Source of the DNA: Cellulomonas sp. Y8
GTDB lineage: Bacteria; Actinomycetota; Actinomycetes; Actinomycetales; Cellulomonadaceae
DNA length: 64,000 bases
Assembly (NCBI RefSeq): GCF_008033115.1
Contig: NZ_CP041203.1
Coordinates: forward strand, 2,914,001-2,978,000
Reading direction: 5' to 3'
Shown: positions 41,932-50,190 of the stretch, piece by piece
Layout of the letters: each line of letters opens with the position of its first letter
How positions within the stretch are numbered: the first letter of the stretch is position 1
Translations under genes and position numbers: made by a program
Notes under the pieces: model-generated
The model's database searches: none
Seen by the model: the letters and a program-made list of their open reading frames with translations, nothing else
Told to the model about the DNA's origin: nothing

Positions 41932-43064
41932 GCTCCGGAGTGTTCGACCGAATTCCCGGTCTCGGTCGCGTCCGCGGCACGCTTCCGGCGGAACATCGAA
42001 CCGACCGCGCCGGCCGCGTCGGCCGCAGCACCCTTGACCGCGGACCCCGCCCCCTTGACCGCGGACCCGGCGCCCTTCACCGCGGTGAGCGCGCGCGCCT
42101 CGTCCGGGACGCCGTCGCCATCCAGGTCGACCGACCGGAAGACGTCGGCCGCCCGCGTCACGGTTCCCCAGACGTCCTCACCAAAGTCGGAGACGCTGTC
42201 GGCGGCGCTCTGCAACGCAGCGGCGGCGCGCGACGGGGCGACGGACTCAGGCTCAGTCCTCACGAACTCCACGAGCGCCGCGGGAAACTCCGTCAGCGGC
42301 TGGGGGAACGCAACCCGAGCGGACTTCACGACGTCGCGGCCGAAGGTGAAGCTGCCGACCCCGCCAATCAGGGCACCGACTCCGAAGGGAATGGCCTTGC
42401 CGAGGGTGCCGGCGCCGATCTTCGCGCCGTTCTTGAGCGCCTCGCGCGCGAGGATGGTGAGTACGGGTGCCAGCGCGGAGTCGGGGAGCTGCTGGGTGAG
42501 CACCTCGCCCCAGCCGTTCGGCATCGCCTTGCCGACCACCCCGGCCGCGACGGTGCGAGCGTCGCCGGCGTCGAGGCCGGGGATGGAGCCGAGGACGATC
42601 TTGGTCACCTGGCTCTGCGACTTCTCGCCGAGCAGCATCCCGAAGACGAGCGGCTGAGCCCGTGCCGCGTCGTCGACCTCGATGCCGTTGAGCTCCGCGA
42701 CGGCGAGGACGTAGAGCGCGCTCGTCTCGTAGAAGAACAGCAGGTCGGCGACACCGAGTCCCAGCGCGACGGGGATGCCCACGCCCGGGATCGCGGCCGA
42801 GAGGCCGACGCCCGTGCTGGTGGTCGTGACGGTCGCGACGTAGCGGCGGTCCAGCTCCTTGAGGAGCTCGGCCGGGGACGCGTCCGGCTTGTCCCGGCGC
42901 AACGACCGCAGGTACTCGAGCACCACCGGCCGCTGGACCGAGATCGCCTTGTAGATCTGCGCCTGGAAGCCGTCGGTCTGGGCGGCCTGCTTGGCCGACG
43001 CGACGAACTCCGCCGGTGCCGTGGTCGCGGTGTCCCGTGTCAGCGTCAGCTCAGGCTCGTTCAT
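41928..43064 (-). CDS. Conserved hypothetical protein with glycine-rich hydrophobic core and C-terminal repeats
   Basis: 378 residues, family not recognised. Between about residues 75 and 240 there are amphipathic or membrane-associating helices rich in Gly/Ala (GVGLSAAIPGVGIPVALGLGV; IPFGVGALIGGVGSF), reminiscent of EcsC-like proteins but not enough for an assignment. A calcium-loop-like DLDGDGVPDE lies near residue 317. The tail is a near-perfect KGAGSAV repeat encoded by 21-bp DNA repeats. It is cotranscribed with the thermonuclease-like gene (4-nt overlap), so a shared envelope or DNA-handling job is possible. Confidence 0.6.
   Translation of the reverse strand: MNEPELTLTRDTATTAPAEFVASAKQAAQTDGFQAQIYKAISVQRPVVLEYLRSLRRDKPDASPAELLKELDRRYVATVTTTSTGVGLSAAIPGVGIPVALGLGVADLLFFYETSALYVLAVAELNGIEVDDAARAQPLVFGMLLGEKSQSQVTKIVLGSIPGLDAGDARTVAAGVVGKAMPNGWGEVLTQQLPDSALAPVLTILAREALKNGAKIGAGTLGKAIPFGVGALIGGVGSFTFGRDVVKSARVAFPQPLTEFPAALVEFVRTEPESVAPSRAAAALQSAADSVSDFGEDVWGTVTRAADVFRSVDLDGDGVPDEARALTAVKGAGSAVKGAGSAVKGAAADAAGAVGSMFRRKRAADATETGNSVEHSGA
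42031..42093. repeat. 21-bp tandem repeat (about 2.7 units) inside the hypothetical gene
   Basis: Units begin at 42031, 42052 and 42073 with CCCTTGACCGCGGACCC-like sequence. On the minus strand they encode repeated AVKGAGS. Confidence 0.8.
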
Positions 43065-43365
43065 CGGGCACCTTTCGTCTCCACCTATCGTCAGCCTGCC
43101 GAGGCTAGAGCCGAGGAATCGATCGCGGGGCGCGAAACCGGCCGCGCCCGTGCGAATTCAGCCACTTGGCCGGTCTGACGAATCCCAGCCCTCAGTCCTC
43201 ACCTCAGCCCTCGAGCGCGGTCCGGCCCTCGCACGACGTGGCCTGGCGACGCGTCGGCGTTTGCACGCGTCCGATCGGGCGACCCGGGTGCAGACGCCCT
43301 TGTCGCCGGCCGGCAAACTGCCGATAGCCTCCGGCAACGACCCGACCCCCGACCGAGGACGACGC

Positions 43366-45021
43366 ATGGGCATGTGGGACTGGCTGCGGCCACGGAAGCG
43401 CACGGACGAGCCCACAGCGGCGCAGCTGCTCGACCAGGTCGGGCCTCCCGCGCCGACGACGCGCGCCGCGACGCCGGTGGCGGTCCCCTCGCCGCCCCTC
43501 ACGTCGGCTCCGCGCGCCGTCTTCGCCGTCCTCGACGTCGAGACGACCGGCCTCGCGGCCGCCCGCGACCGGGTCCTCGAGCTCAGCGTCGTCCGCTGCG
43601 ACGCCGCGGGCCGGCCGATCGACGAGTGGTCGTCGCGGTTCAACCCGCAGGGCCCGGTCGGCGCCACGCACATCCACGGCATCACCGCCGCGGACGTCGC
43701 GGACGCGCCGCTGTTCGCGGCCGAGGTCGCCACGCTGGCGGGCCGGCTGTCCGGGCTCGTGCTCGTCGCCCACAACGCACGGTTCGACCTCGGGTTCCTC
43801 CGGGCCGAGTTCGCTCGCGCCGGGTGGGCGATGCCGTGGGCTCCGTCGCTGTGCACGCTCGAGGAGAGCCGCCGCCACCTGCCGTCCCTCGCCCGCCGTC
43901 GGCTCCCCGACTGCTGCGCCGCTGCGGGCGTCCGGCACGAGGGTGCGCACTCGGCGCTCGGCGACGCCCGCGCGGCGGCCGGTCTGCTCGAGGCCTACCT
44001 GGGCACACGGCGGGGCGGGGCGGCTCTGTATGACGCGCTGGTCGCCGAGGCGGCCGCAGTGGCGTGGCCAGACGGTCCGACCGGGACCGTGGTGCCCGCG
44101 GCGCCCGTCCGCGTCGTCCGCGAGGACCGTCGGATCCGCGAGCAGCCCCGGGAGCACCGCCGCCTCGTGCAGCTGCTCGACGACCTCGCGGTGGCGGACG
44201 CCGTCCCGACCGGTGCGCCGGAAGGCACGGCCTCGTACGTCGAGCTGCTCGCGGAGGTCCTGGAGGACGGCGTCCTCACCGACGACGAGGCCGGCGCGCT
44301 CGCGGACATCGCGCAGCTGTGGGAGCTGCCGCCGGAGGCGGTCACGGCCGCGCACGAGGCGTTCCTGCTCGCGCTCGCGGGCAAGGCGGTCGCCGATGCC
44401 CGGGTGACTCAGGCGGAGCGCGCCGAGCTGTACGAGGTGGCCGAGCTGCTGGGTGTGGACCGGAGCCGGGTGCTGGCGTCGCTGGACGCCGCCGCGGCCC
44501 GGCGCGACGCCCGGCAGAGCGAAGGGCTGGCGCCGCTGCCCGAGGGTTGGGCACACGGAGAGCCGCTGCGGGTCGGTGAGTCGGTGGTGTTCACCGGGTG
44601 CGACGAGGACGTGCGGACGGTGCTTGAGGCGCGGGCCAAGGCCGCAGGCGTGCGGGTCTCAGGGAACGTCTCGGGTCGCACGGCCATGCTCGTGAGCGAC
44701 GGCAGCTTCGCGGGCACCAAGCTGGCGGACGCGCAGCGCCTCGGCACCCGCATCGTCGCGCCGGAGCTGTTCGGGGTCCTGCTCGACCACGTCCAGCCCG
44801 CGGCCGCGCCGACGGTCACCGCGACCAGGCACGGGCGGGCGACCCCGTCGGCCCCGGCGCCTGCGGTCGAGCGCGTGGTGGCGGCGCGCGCCGACGTCGC
44901 GCCGGCGGTGATCCGCGAGTGGGCGCGCGGCCAGGGCATCGTGGTGAGCGACCGAGGTCGCCTGTCGGCGGACGTCGTCGCCCGGTACCACGACGCGCAC
45001 CCGGTGGAGGTGACGCCGTGA
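43366..45021 (+). CDS. DEDDh exonuclease - TerB-like - BRCT - Lsr2-type DNA-binding fusion
   Basis: 551 residues. The exonuclease (about residues 55-220) has ExoI LDVETTG, ExoII VAHNARFD and ExoIII HSALGDARAA, the DnaQ/epsilon-like set. A TerB-like helical domain follows (about 270-375: LLAEVLEDGVLTDDEAGAL, VTQAERAELYEVAELLG). Next is a BRCT domain (about 405-485: GESVVFTGCDEDVRT, KAAGVRVSGNVSGRT). The end, IREWARGQGIVVSDRGRLS, is the Lsr2 C-terminal DNA-binding motif that favours AT-rich DNA. ATG 43366 follows GAGGA; ATG 43372 is an alternative. The stop overlaps a glycosylase-like gene by 4 nt. A DNA repair or foreign-DNA-processing role is likely. Confidence 0.88.
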   Translation: MGMWDWLRPRKRTDEPTAAQLLDQVGPPAPTTRAATPVAVPSPPLTSAPRAVFAVLDVETTGLAAARDRVLELSVVRCDAAGRPIDEWSSRFNPQGPVGATHIHGITAADVADAPLFAAEVATLAGRLSGLVLVAHNARFDLGFLRAEFARAGWAMPWAPSLCTLEESRRHLPSLARRRLPDCCAAAGVRHEGAHSALGDARAAAGLLEAYLGTRRGGAALYDALVAEAAAVAWPDGPTGTVVPAAPVRVVREDRRIREQPREHRRLVQLLDDLAVADAVPTGAPEGTASYVELLAEVLEDGVLTDDEAGALADIAQLWELPPEAVTAAHEAFLLALAGKAVADARVTQAERAELYEVAELLGVDRSRVLASLDAAAARRDARQSEGLAPLPEGWAHGEPLRVGESVVFTGCDEDVRTVLEARAKAAGVRVSGNVSGRTAMLVSDGSFAGTKLADAQRLGTRIVAPELFGVLLDHVQPAAAPTVTATRHGRATPSAPAPAVERVVAARADVAPAVIREWARGQGIVVSDRGRLSADVVARYHDAHPVEVTP

Positions 45022-45749
45022 GCGAGGGCTTCGAGGTTCCGCGTGCGCTCGCTGGCCTGGTCGATGCACACGTGAAGGAGCCGCAGAAGCCGGTCCTGAT
45101 CCGGCCCCGGTCCTGGCGATCGGCTCTGCCCGACGTCGAGCCGGGCGTCCTGGCGGTGCTCGACGACGACGCGGTGTCGCGCCCGAGCCAGAGCACGCCG
45201 GGGGACCGGCTGGTCGATCGCGAGGGCGTCCGCGGTCTGCTCGACCGCACCGACCTCGCGGACGAGGTGTCACTGCTCCGAGCGTTCCTCGCGGTTCAGG
45301 CCTGGGGCGCCGGGGTGACCGGCACGCGGACGCTCCGGCACACCGCGCGGGCCTTCGCCCACCGGGAGCAGCTCCTGAGCGCACTGCGGACGAGCGCCGA
45401 GCGGCTCCGGGACGCGGACGGCACGGCGGCGCTCGCCGAGGCGTACGACGGCTGGCGGTGCCCTGGCGTCGGTCCGTCGTTCTTCACGAAATGGTTCGCC
45501 TACGCCGGCTGGCGGGCCGACCGGGACTGGCAGCCGCTGATCCTGGACGACAGGGTCTACCGCGCGCTGAACACGACGCTCGACGTGCGGCTCGTCGACC
45601 TCGCCGGCAGCCGCTCCCGCGCGGCGAGGTACCGCGCGTACGTCGAGGCGGTCCACGACTGGGGTCGGATGCTCGGCGTGCCTGCGGAGCGGCTCGAGTG
45701 GGTGCTGTTCCGGGACAACGGTCGCGCCTCGAGCGTGCCCAGCCGGTGA
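45018..45749 (+). CDS. 8-oxoguanine glycosylase (OGG)-fold protein
   Basis: 243 residues. The stretch GVGPSFFTKWFAYAGWRADRD (about residues 150-170) followed by LILDDRVYRALN matches the OGG-fold proteins of actinobacteria, a helix-hairpin-helix-like glycosylase scaffold. I cannot point to the catalytic Lys/Asp pair, so activity is not assured. GTG 45018 overlaps the exonuclease-BRCT-Lsr2 stop by 4 nt. The pair suggests coordinated recognition and processing of damaged or foreign DNA. Confidence 0.6.
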   Translation: MSEGFEVPRALAGLVDAHVKEPQKPVLIRPRSWRSALPDVEPGVLAVLDDDAVSRPSQSTPGDRLVDREGVRGLLDRTDLADEVSLLRAFLAVQAWGAGVTGTRTLRHTARAFAHREQLLSALRTSAERLRDADGTAALAEAYDGWRCPGVGPSFFTKWFAYAGWRADRDWQPLILDDRVYRALNTTLDVRLVDLAGSRSRAARYRAYVEAVHDWGRMLGVPAERLEWVLFRDNGRASSVPSR

Positions 45750-45805
45750 GCCCGCGCCCCTCACGCCGGAGCAGTACCGGACGATCGCACCGGTAGGCCG
45801 CCCGA

Positions 45806-46954
45806 TCAGCCCCAGAACCCCGGGGGCATGGCGGTAAGCCGCGGGTACATGTCCGTCGACCCCGACCACCGGGCGACCGGCTCGACCTGGTCCGACCCGG
45901 GGACGAGCCGCGTGAGCGTCATCGTCGTCGCGCGGTGGGTCACCGTGAAGAGCCGCTCCTCGTCGGCGTAACCGAGTACACGGTGGTGGCCGTTCCCCGG
46001 AGGCTCAGGCCTCCTCGTCTCCGAGCCTGCGCCGGGCAACGGAGGGAGCGGGCGCTCGCCCCCGGTGTCCAGACGGTGCTCGACGATCCGGCCACGGCGA
46101 TCGAGCAGCAGGCGCCCGCTGTCCGGGTGCCACGCGAGCGACCCGACCAGTCGCGCTCCGTCGATGGTGTGCCGGGGGTCGCCGGTGCTCGCGTCGATGA
46201 CCACGGTCATCGGAACCCCCGGGACCGCGGACATGGTGGACAGCGCGATCAGGGCCCCGTCCGGCGACCAGTGCACGGGGCGGTCCTCGGAGGACCCGGG
46301 CATCGCCGTCGGTTGCGTGAGGATCGCGGTGGACGTACCGGCGCGGACGTCGACGAGGTGCAGGGCGAACCACCTCGGGATGCCGGCGGTCGCGCGGACC
46401 CGCTCCAGGAACCGGCCCGGGCCGAACTGCCGGCTGATGTCGTAGAACTCGTCGGGCCGCCACTCCTCCGCGACCGCGACCATCGCCCCGTCCGGGGACG
46501 CAGCGAGTTCGTGACACCACTCCCACCCGTCGTGTGGCTCGAACGGGAGGCGCGCGGTCGAGAGATCGGAGAGGTCGAGCCGGAAGATGCCCTCGCTGAA
46601 CCGCCTCTCGAGCATCGGGGTGCCGTCGTCCGTCAGCAACGCCTCCACCTCGATCAGCACCGCGCCTCCGCCCGCGACGACGAGAGGGGCGACCGCGTCC
46701 GACCCGCGGCCCAGCCGGGGGAGCGCCCGGAGCTGGCCCGACTCGGGGACCCAGGCCCAGTGACGTCCGTCGGCCGCGATGAGCGCGACCACCCCGCCGT
46801 CGGTGGGGCCGAGCGGATCCGCCACCATGGCCGCGTGCCACCGGGGCGCGGAAGCCGACGACGTCGGACGTTCGGACACGGGCCGGACCCTACCGCTCTT
46901 GCGAGGAGGCCGGGCGGCGCCCGCCGCGATGCTCGGCCTCGCGTCAGTCGTCAT
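45806..46954 (-). CDS. TolB/WD40-like beta-propeller protein
   Basis: 382 residues, no signal peptide seen from ATG 46954. It contains repeated blades with the S/W-x-PDG pattern (AASPDGAMVAVAEE; VHWSPDGALIALST; LAWHPDSGRLLLDRRG), the mark of TolB-like propellers. Function unknown; such proteins mostly bind partners. It is divergent from a lipoprotein gene and convergent with the OGG-fold gene. The in-frame start at 47041 would add 29 residues across the divergent promoter region and is less likely. Confidence 0.65.
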   Translation of the reverse strand: MTTDARPSIAAGAARPPRKSGRVRPVSERPTSSASAPRWHAAMVADPLGPTDGGVVALIAADGRHWAWVPESGQLRALPRLGRGSDAVAPLVVAGGGAVLIEVEALLTDDGTPMLERRFSEGIFRLDLSDLSTARLPFEPHDGWEWCHELAASPDGAMVAVAEEWRPDEFYDISRQFGPGRFLERVRATAGIPRWFALHLVDVRAGTSTAILTQPTAMPGSSEDRPVHWSPDGALIALSTMSAVPGVPMTVVIDASTGDPRHTIDGARLVGSLAWHPDSGRLLLDRRGRIVEHRLDTGGERPLPPLPGAGSETRRPEPPGNGHHRVLGYADEERLFTVTHRATTMTLTRLVPGSDQVEPVARWSGSTDMYPRLTAMPPGFWG

Positions 46955-47046
46955 CCCACGCTCTCGTCGCAGGATCGTGCGCCGGACGGGTGATGTCCGG
47001 AGGATCCCCGGCGGTGCTGCACCCACCTCTGCTTCGCTCACGCGAC

Positions 47047-47409
47047 ATGGGGAACACTCGGCAGCGTGCTCGGCCCGTCCTGGCCCTGGTCGTCGGCGTC
47101 GGTGTGACGGCGGCTGCGACGACCGGATGCGTGATCGACCACAACCGTCCCCGACTCACCTATGTGAACGACGCCACCTCGACTGTCGTCGTGACGGTGG
47201 AGCTGCCCGGCGAGAAGTCGACCAGAGCGCGAGAGGTGCCCGCGGGAGACGCGACGGACCTGTCGCTCTCCGAGTGCGAGGACGAGGCGCGTCTGAGAGT
47301 GACGACGCCCGGCGGGGAAGTGGTCGGGACGATCGACGGTCCGATCTGCCCGGGCGACACCTTGACGATCACGAGCGATCTGACGCTGGAGTACGGCGGC
47401 AACGAGTGA
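47047..47409 (+). CDS. Small lipoprotein
   Basis: 120 residues. Signal peptide with lipobox ATTGC (Cys near residue 28), then an all-beta domain (LTYVNDATSTVVVTVELPG; LRVTTPGGEVVGTIDGPICPGD) with two further Cys residues that could form a disulfide. Family not recognised. ATG 47047 is chosen because the next residues form the signal peptide. Divergent from the propeller gene across about 90 bp. Confidence 0.6.
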   Translation: MGNTRQRARPVLALVVGVGVTAAATTGCVIDHNRPRLTYVNDATSTVVVTVELPGEKSTRAREVPAGDATDLSLSECEDEARLRVTTPGGEVVGTIDGPICPGDTLTITSDLTLEYGGNE

Positions 47410-47588
47410 ACCGCGTGCGCAGCCATGGCCGTTAACGTCTCGAGCAGCGCGAGCGAGCATGGGGCCGCGTTCCTCGAAGGGGCGGACGAGCGGGAATCCG
47501 ACTTCCGTGGAACGAGTGCTACGAGGGCTTCCCGCCGGAGACACGCCCCGCCCGCGCCCGGCGGCTCCACTCGAGTTCCGGCCTGCGC

Positions 47589-47648
47589 GCACACCGCGTA
47601 CGCACCTTCAGGACGTCGTCCGCCTCCGCCGAGGAAGGCCGCATCCCC
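47589..47648. repeat. Direct repeat, copy 1 (about 60 bp)
   Basis: Begins CACCGCGTACGCAC and matches 48055-48114 at roughly five of six bases over about 57 nt. It lies just after the stop of the 80-residue membrane protein (minus strand). Differences are not concentrated at third codon positions, so it is probably not coding. Confidence 0.6.
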
Positions 47649-47663
47649 AGTTCTGCCCCTCGT

Positions 47664-47906
47664 CTACGCGCGCACTGCCCGGCTGCCACGCCGTGAGAGC
47701 CACACGGTCATCAGCGTGACGCTGGCGATCGAACCGACGAGGGAGATCAGGGCCGCGGGCCATACGACGGCTCCTGCGGGGCCCGGGTCCTGCCCCGCAT
47801 CGCTACGATCGAAAGCGATCGAGAACGAGACGGTGTACACGATCACCGCTGCCAGCGTCGCAGCCGCTGCGACGACGAACCACCGCTTCACACGACCTTC
47901 TGCCAT
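47664..47906 (-). CDS. Small two-helix membrane protein
   Basis: 80 residues. Two hydrophobic segments (WFVVAAAATLAAVIVYTVSFSIAF and VVWPAALISLVGSIASVTLMTVWL) separated by a short polar loop. GAAGGGGGC precedes ATG 47906 with good spacing. No family recognised. It is flanked by the two copies of the direct repeat. Confidence 0.55.
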   Translation of the reverse strand: MAEGRVKRWFVVAAAATLAAVIVYTVSFSIAFDRSDAGQDPGPAGAVVWPAALISLVGSIASVTLMTVWLSRRGSRAVRA

Positions 47907-48054
47907 CGTTGCCCCCTTCGGCTGCGAATGTAGCCCTCGCGGCCGTGCGCGCGCGGCGGTTCGCGCGAGACCTCCACAACGAGGTCGCGGCGTCCTCACG
48001 CTCCACGTGTCTGCCCTGGACGTGACGGCCCCGCGGCGGCCTGGCCGGCGCCTC

Positions 48055-48114
48055 CACCGCGTACGCACGCTCAGGACGCCGTTCGGCTCCGCTGAGGTAC
48101 GCCGCGTACCCCGG
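48055..48114. repeat. Direct repeat, copy 2 (about 60 bp)
   Basis: Same orientation as copy 1. It abuts the stop codon of the GH67 gene (48117) on the minus strand, as copy 1 abuts the end of the 80-residue protein gene. Confidence 0.6.
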
Positions 48115-48116
48115 AC

Positions 48117-50168
48117 TCAGTACACGACCCGCCCCGACGCGTCCTTCACCCCGGACTTCCGCCAGAAGTAGCTCCGCACCTGGTCCCGCCACTCCACGGC
48201 CGACGCCCGCTGCGCCTCCAGCCGCTCCCGCACCCGCGCGTCGAAACGGGTCGGCACCGCCCCGCCCACGAGGTCCGCCAACGAGTCCCACGAAGCCTCG
48301 ACCGCGTCGAGCGCCTCGACCGCGTCAGAACGCGAGTCGTAGATGTGCTGGATCACCGTCTTCCCCGACCGGAGCACGTGCGCGTACGGGACGTGGTGGA
48401 AGAACAGCAGCAGCTCGTCCGGGCAGGTCTCGACCGACTCGTACGTCTCCCGCCACGGCGACGGGAACTGCCCCGCGAACCCGGTCCCGGTCGCCACGGT
48501 GCGGTCGACCCCGATCCCGTCGCGGTCGGCGAAGTGGTACGTCCCCCAGCGCGAGTACTCGTACCCGTCGACGGACGGCCCGCCGTGGGTGCCGGGGTCG
48601 ACCATGAACCCGACGCCGAGCGGCGCGGTGTACCCCTCGTACCGGGCCCACGAGCCGTCCATGACCTCGTGCAGCACCGACCGGATCCGCGCCAGGTCGT
48701 CGGCATCGGCCGAGGCGAACGTCAACGCGATCCACTCGTCCAGCACGTCCTCGGCCGTGAGCGTCGAGTCCCACGCCAGCCGCCCGAACGCGTACAGGTT
48801 CGCCTGGGCCAGCGGGTGCCCGGTCCAGAACGCGTCGTCCCCGACGTTCGACACCGCGGCGACCCCACCCGCAGGCGACGACGCCCCCGATCCACCGACG
48901 ATCGACGCCACCGCCCGCGCACCGTCCAGCGGGAACCGCAGGTACTCCCGCCAGGCCGGCGCGAGGTAGCAGACGTGCCGCTGCTGCCCGGTGTACTCCT
49001 GCGTCACCTGGAGCTCGATCGCCAGCCGGGTGCGCGGCATCGCGGCCAGCACGGGGGAGAGCGGCTCGCGCACCTGGAAGTCCATCGGCCCGTGCTTGAC
49101 CTGCAGGACGACGTTGTCGGCGAACGTCCCGTCGAGGGGTGCGAAGTGGTCGTACGACGCCCGCGCGCGGTCGGTGGTGCGGTCCCGCCAGTCCTGGTGG
49201 TGGTTGTAGACGAACGCCCGCCACAGGACGGTGCCGCCGTGCGGGCGGAGGGCCGCGGCGAGTATGTTCGCGCCGTCGGCGTGGCTGCGGCCGTACGCGA
49301 ACGGGCCGGGCTGGCCCTCGGAGTCGGCCTTGATGAGGAAGCCGCCGAAGTCCGGGACCGCCGCGTAGACGCGGTCCGCGGTCGACGCCCACCACGCGGC
49401 CACCCCGGGGTCCAGGGGGTCCGACGTCGCCAGGCCGCCCAGCCGCTGCGGCGACCCGAACGACACCGACAGGAAGATCCGGATCCCGAACGCCCGGAAG
49501 ACGTCGGCGATGCGGGCGACGTCCGGCAGGCCGTCGGTCAGCAACCGGGCCTCGTGGGCGTGCACGTTGACGTTGTTGATGCCGACCGCCTCGACGCCGG
49601 TCGCGGCGAGCAGCCGGGCGTAGTCGCGGACCCGGCCCAGGTCGGCGCGGACCTCGCCGTCGACGTAGAAGATCGAGCCGCCGGCGTACCCGCGCTCGAT
49701 CTGGCCCATCACCGGGTGCACGGTCATGTTGTCCCAGTGGTCGAGCATGCGGAGCGGCTGCTCGGGTGCGCTCGACGTCGTCCCGGGCACCGCGTCGCGG
49801 CCGAGCATCCGACCCACCGCCTCCTCGCGGGCCAGCGCGTACAGCCCGCGCAGCGTGGCCGGGCCGTCGGCGCCGAGCAGCACCGTGCGGTCGGCGGTCC
49901 GGACGATCGCGTGGCCCCCGGCGGGGACCTCCGGGAGGGCGTCGAGGCCGATCGACGACGGCGACGCGACCGCCTCGACCGGCGCGACGACCAGCCGCGC
50001 CTCGGCGGCGGCCGGGCCCGAGGAGCCGGTCGACAGCTCCGAGCGGACCGTGTCGAGGCACGGCCCGGCGCCGAGGACGGCGGACGGCTGCGCGCGCAGC
50101 GGGGCCAGGGCCGCGTCGGGCAGCCAGGCGGGGTGGACGGTGACGGCGACGGCGTTGTCGGGGGTCAT
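48117..50168 (-). CDS. aguA: Alpha-glucuronidase, GH67
   Basis: 683 residues, no signal peptide, so cytoplasmic. It removes 4-O-methyl-D-glucuronic acid from the end of aldouronic acids imported from glucuronoxylan. GH67 hallmarks: MLDHWDNMTVHPVMGQIERGYAG (about 140-162), FGGFLIKADSEGQPGPFAYGRSHADGANILA with the acid Glu (near residue 290), and QVKHGPMDFQVREP with the Asp/Glu base pair region (near 365). The C-terminal helical domain is also present. ATG 50168 is 22 bp after the serine-hydrolase stop. Operon: LacI regulator, hydrolase, GH67. Confidence 0.95.
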   Translation of the reverse strand: MTPDNAVAVTVHPAWLPDAALAPLRAQPSAVLGAGPCLDTVRSELSTGSSGPAAAEARLVVAPVEAVASPSSIGLDALPEVPAGGHAIVRTADRTVLLGADGPATLRGLYALAREEAVGRMLGRDAVPGTTSSAPEQPLRMLDHWDNMTVHPVMGQIERGYAGGSIFYVDGEVRADLGRVRDYARLLAATGVEAVGINNVNVHAHEARLLTDGLPDVARIADVFRAFGIRIFLSVSFGSPQRLGGLATSDPLDPGVAAWWASTADRVYAAVPDFGGFLIKADSEGQPGPFAYGRSHADGANILAAALRPHGGTVLWRAFVYNHHQDWRDRTTDRARASYDHFAPLDGTFADNVVLQVKHGPMDFQVREPLSPVLAAMPRTRLAIELQVTQEYTGQQRHVCYLAPAWREYLRFPLDGARAVASIVGGSGASSPAGGVAAVSNVGDDAFWTGHPLAQANLYAFGRLAWDSTLTAEDVLDEWIALTFASADADDLARIRSVLHEVMDGSWARYEGYTAPLGVGFMVDPGTHGGPSVDGYEYSRWGTYHFADRDGIGVDRTVATGTGFAGQFPSPWRETYESVETCPDELLLFFHHVPYAHVLRSGKTVIQHIYDSRSDAVEALDAVEASWDSLADLVGGAVPTRFDARVRERLEAQRASAVEWRDQVRSYFWRKSGVKDASGRVVY

Positions 50169-50190
50169 GGCTCCGGTGGGGGTCGAGCGG

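Noticed and set aside
47589..48114. Insertion-sequence or composite-transposon ends
   Set aside because: The flanking repeats are direct and diverged, no transposase lies between them, and no target-site duplication is evident.
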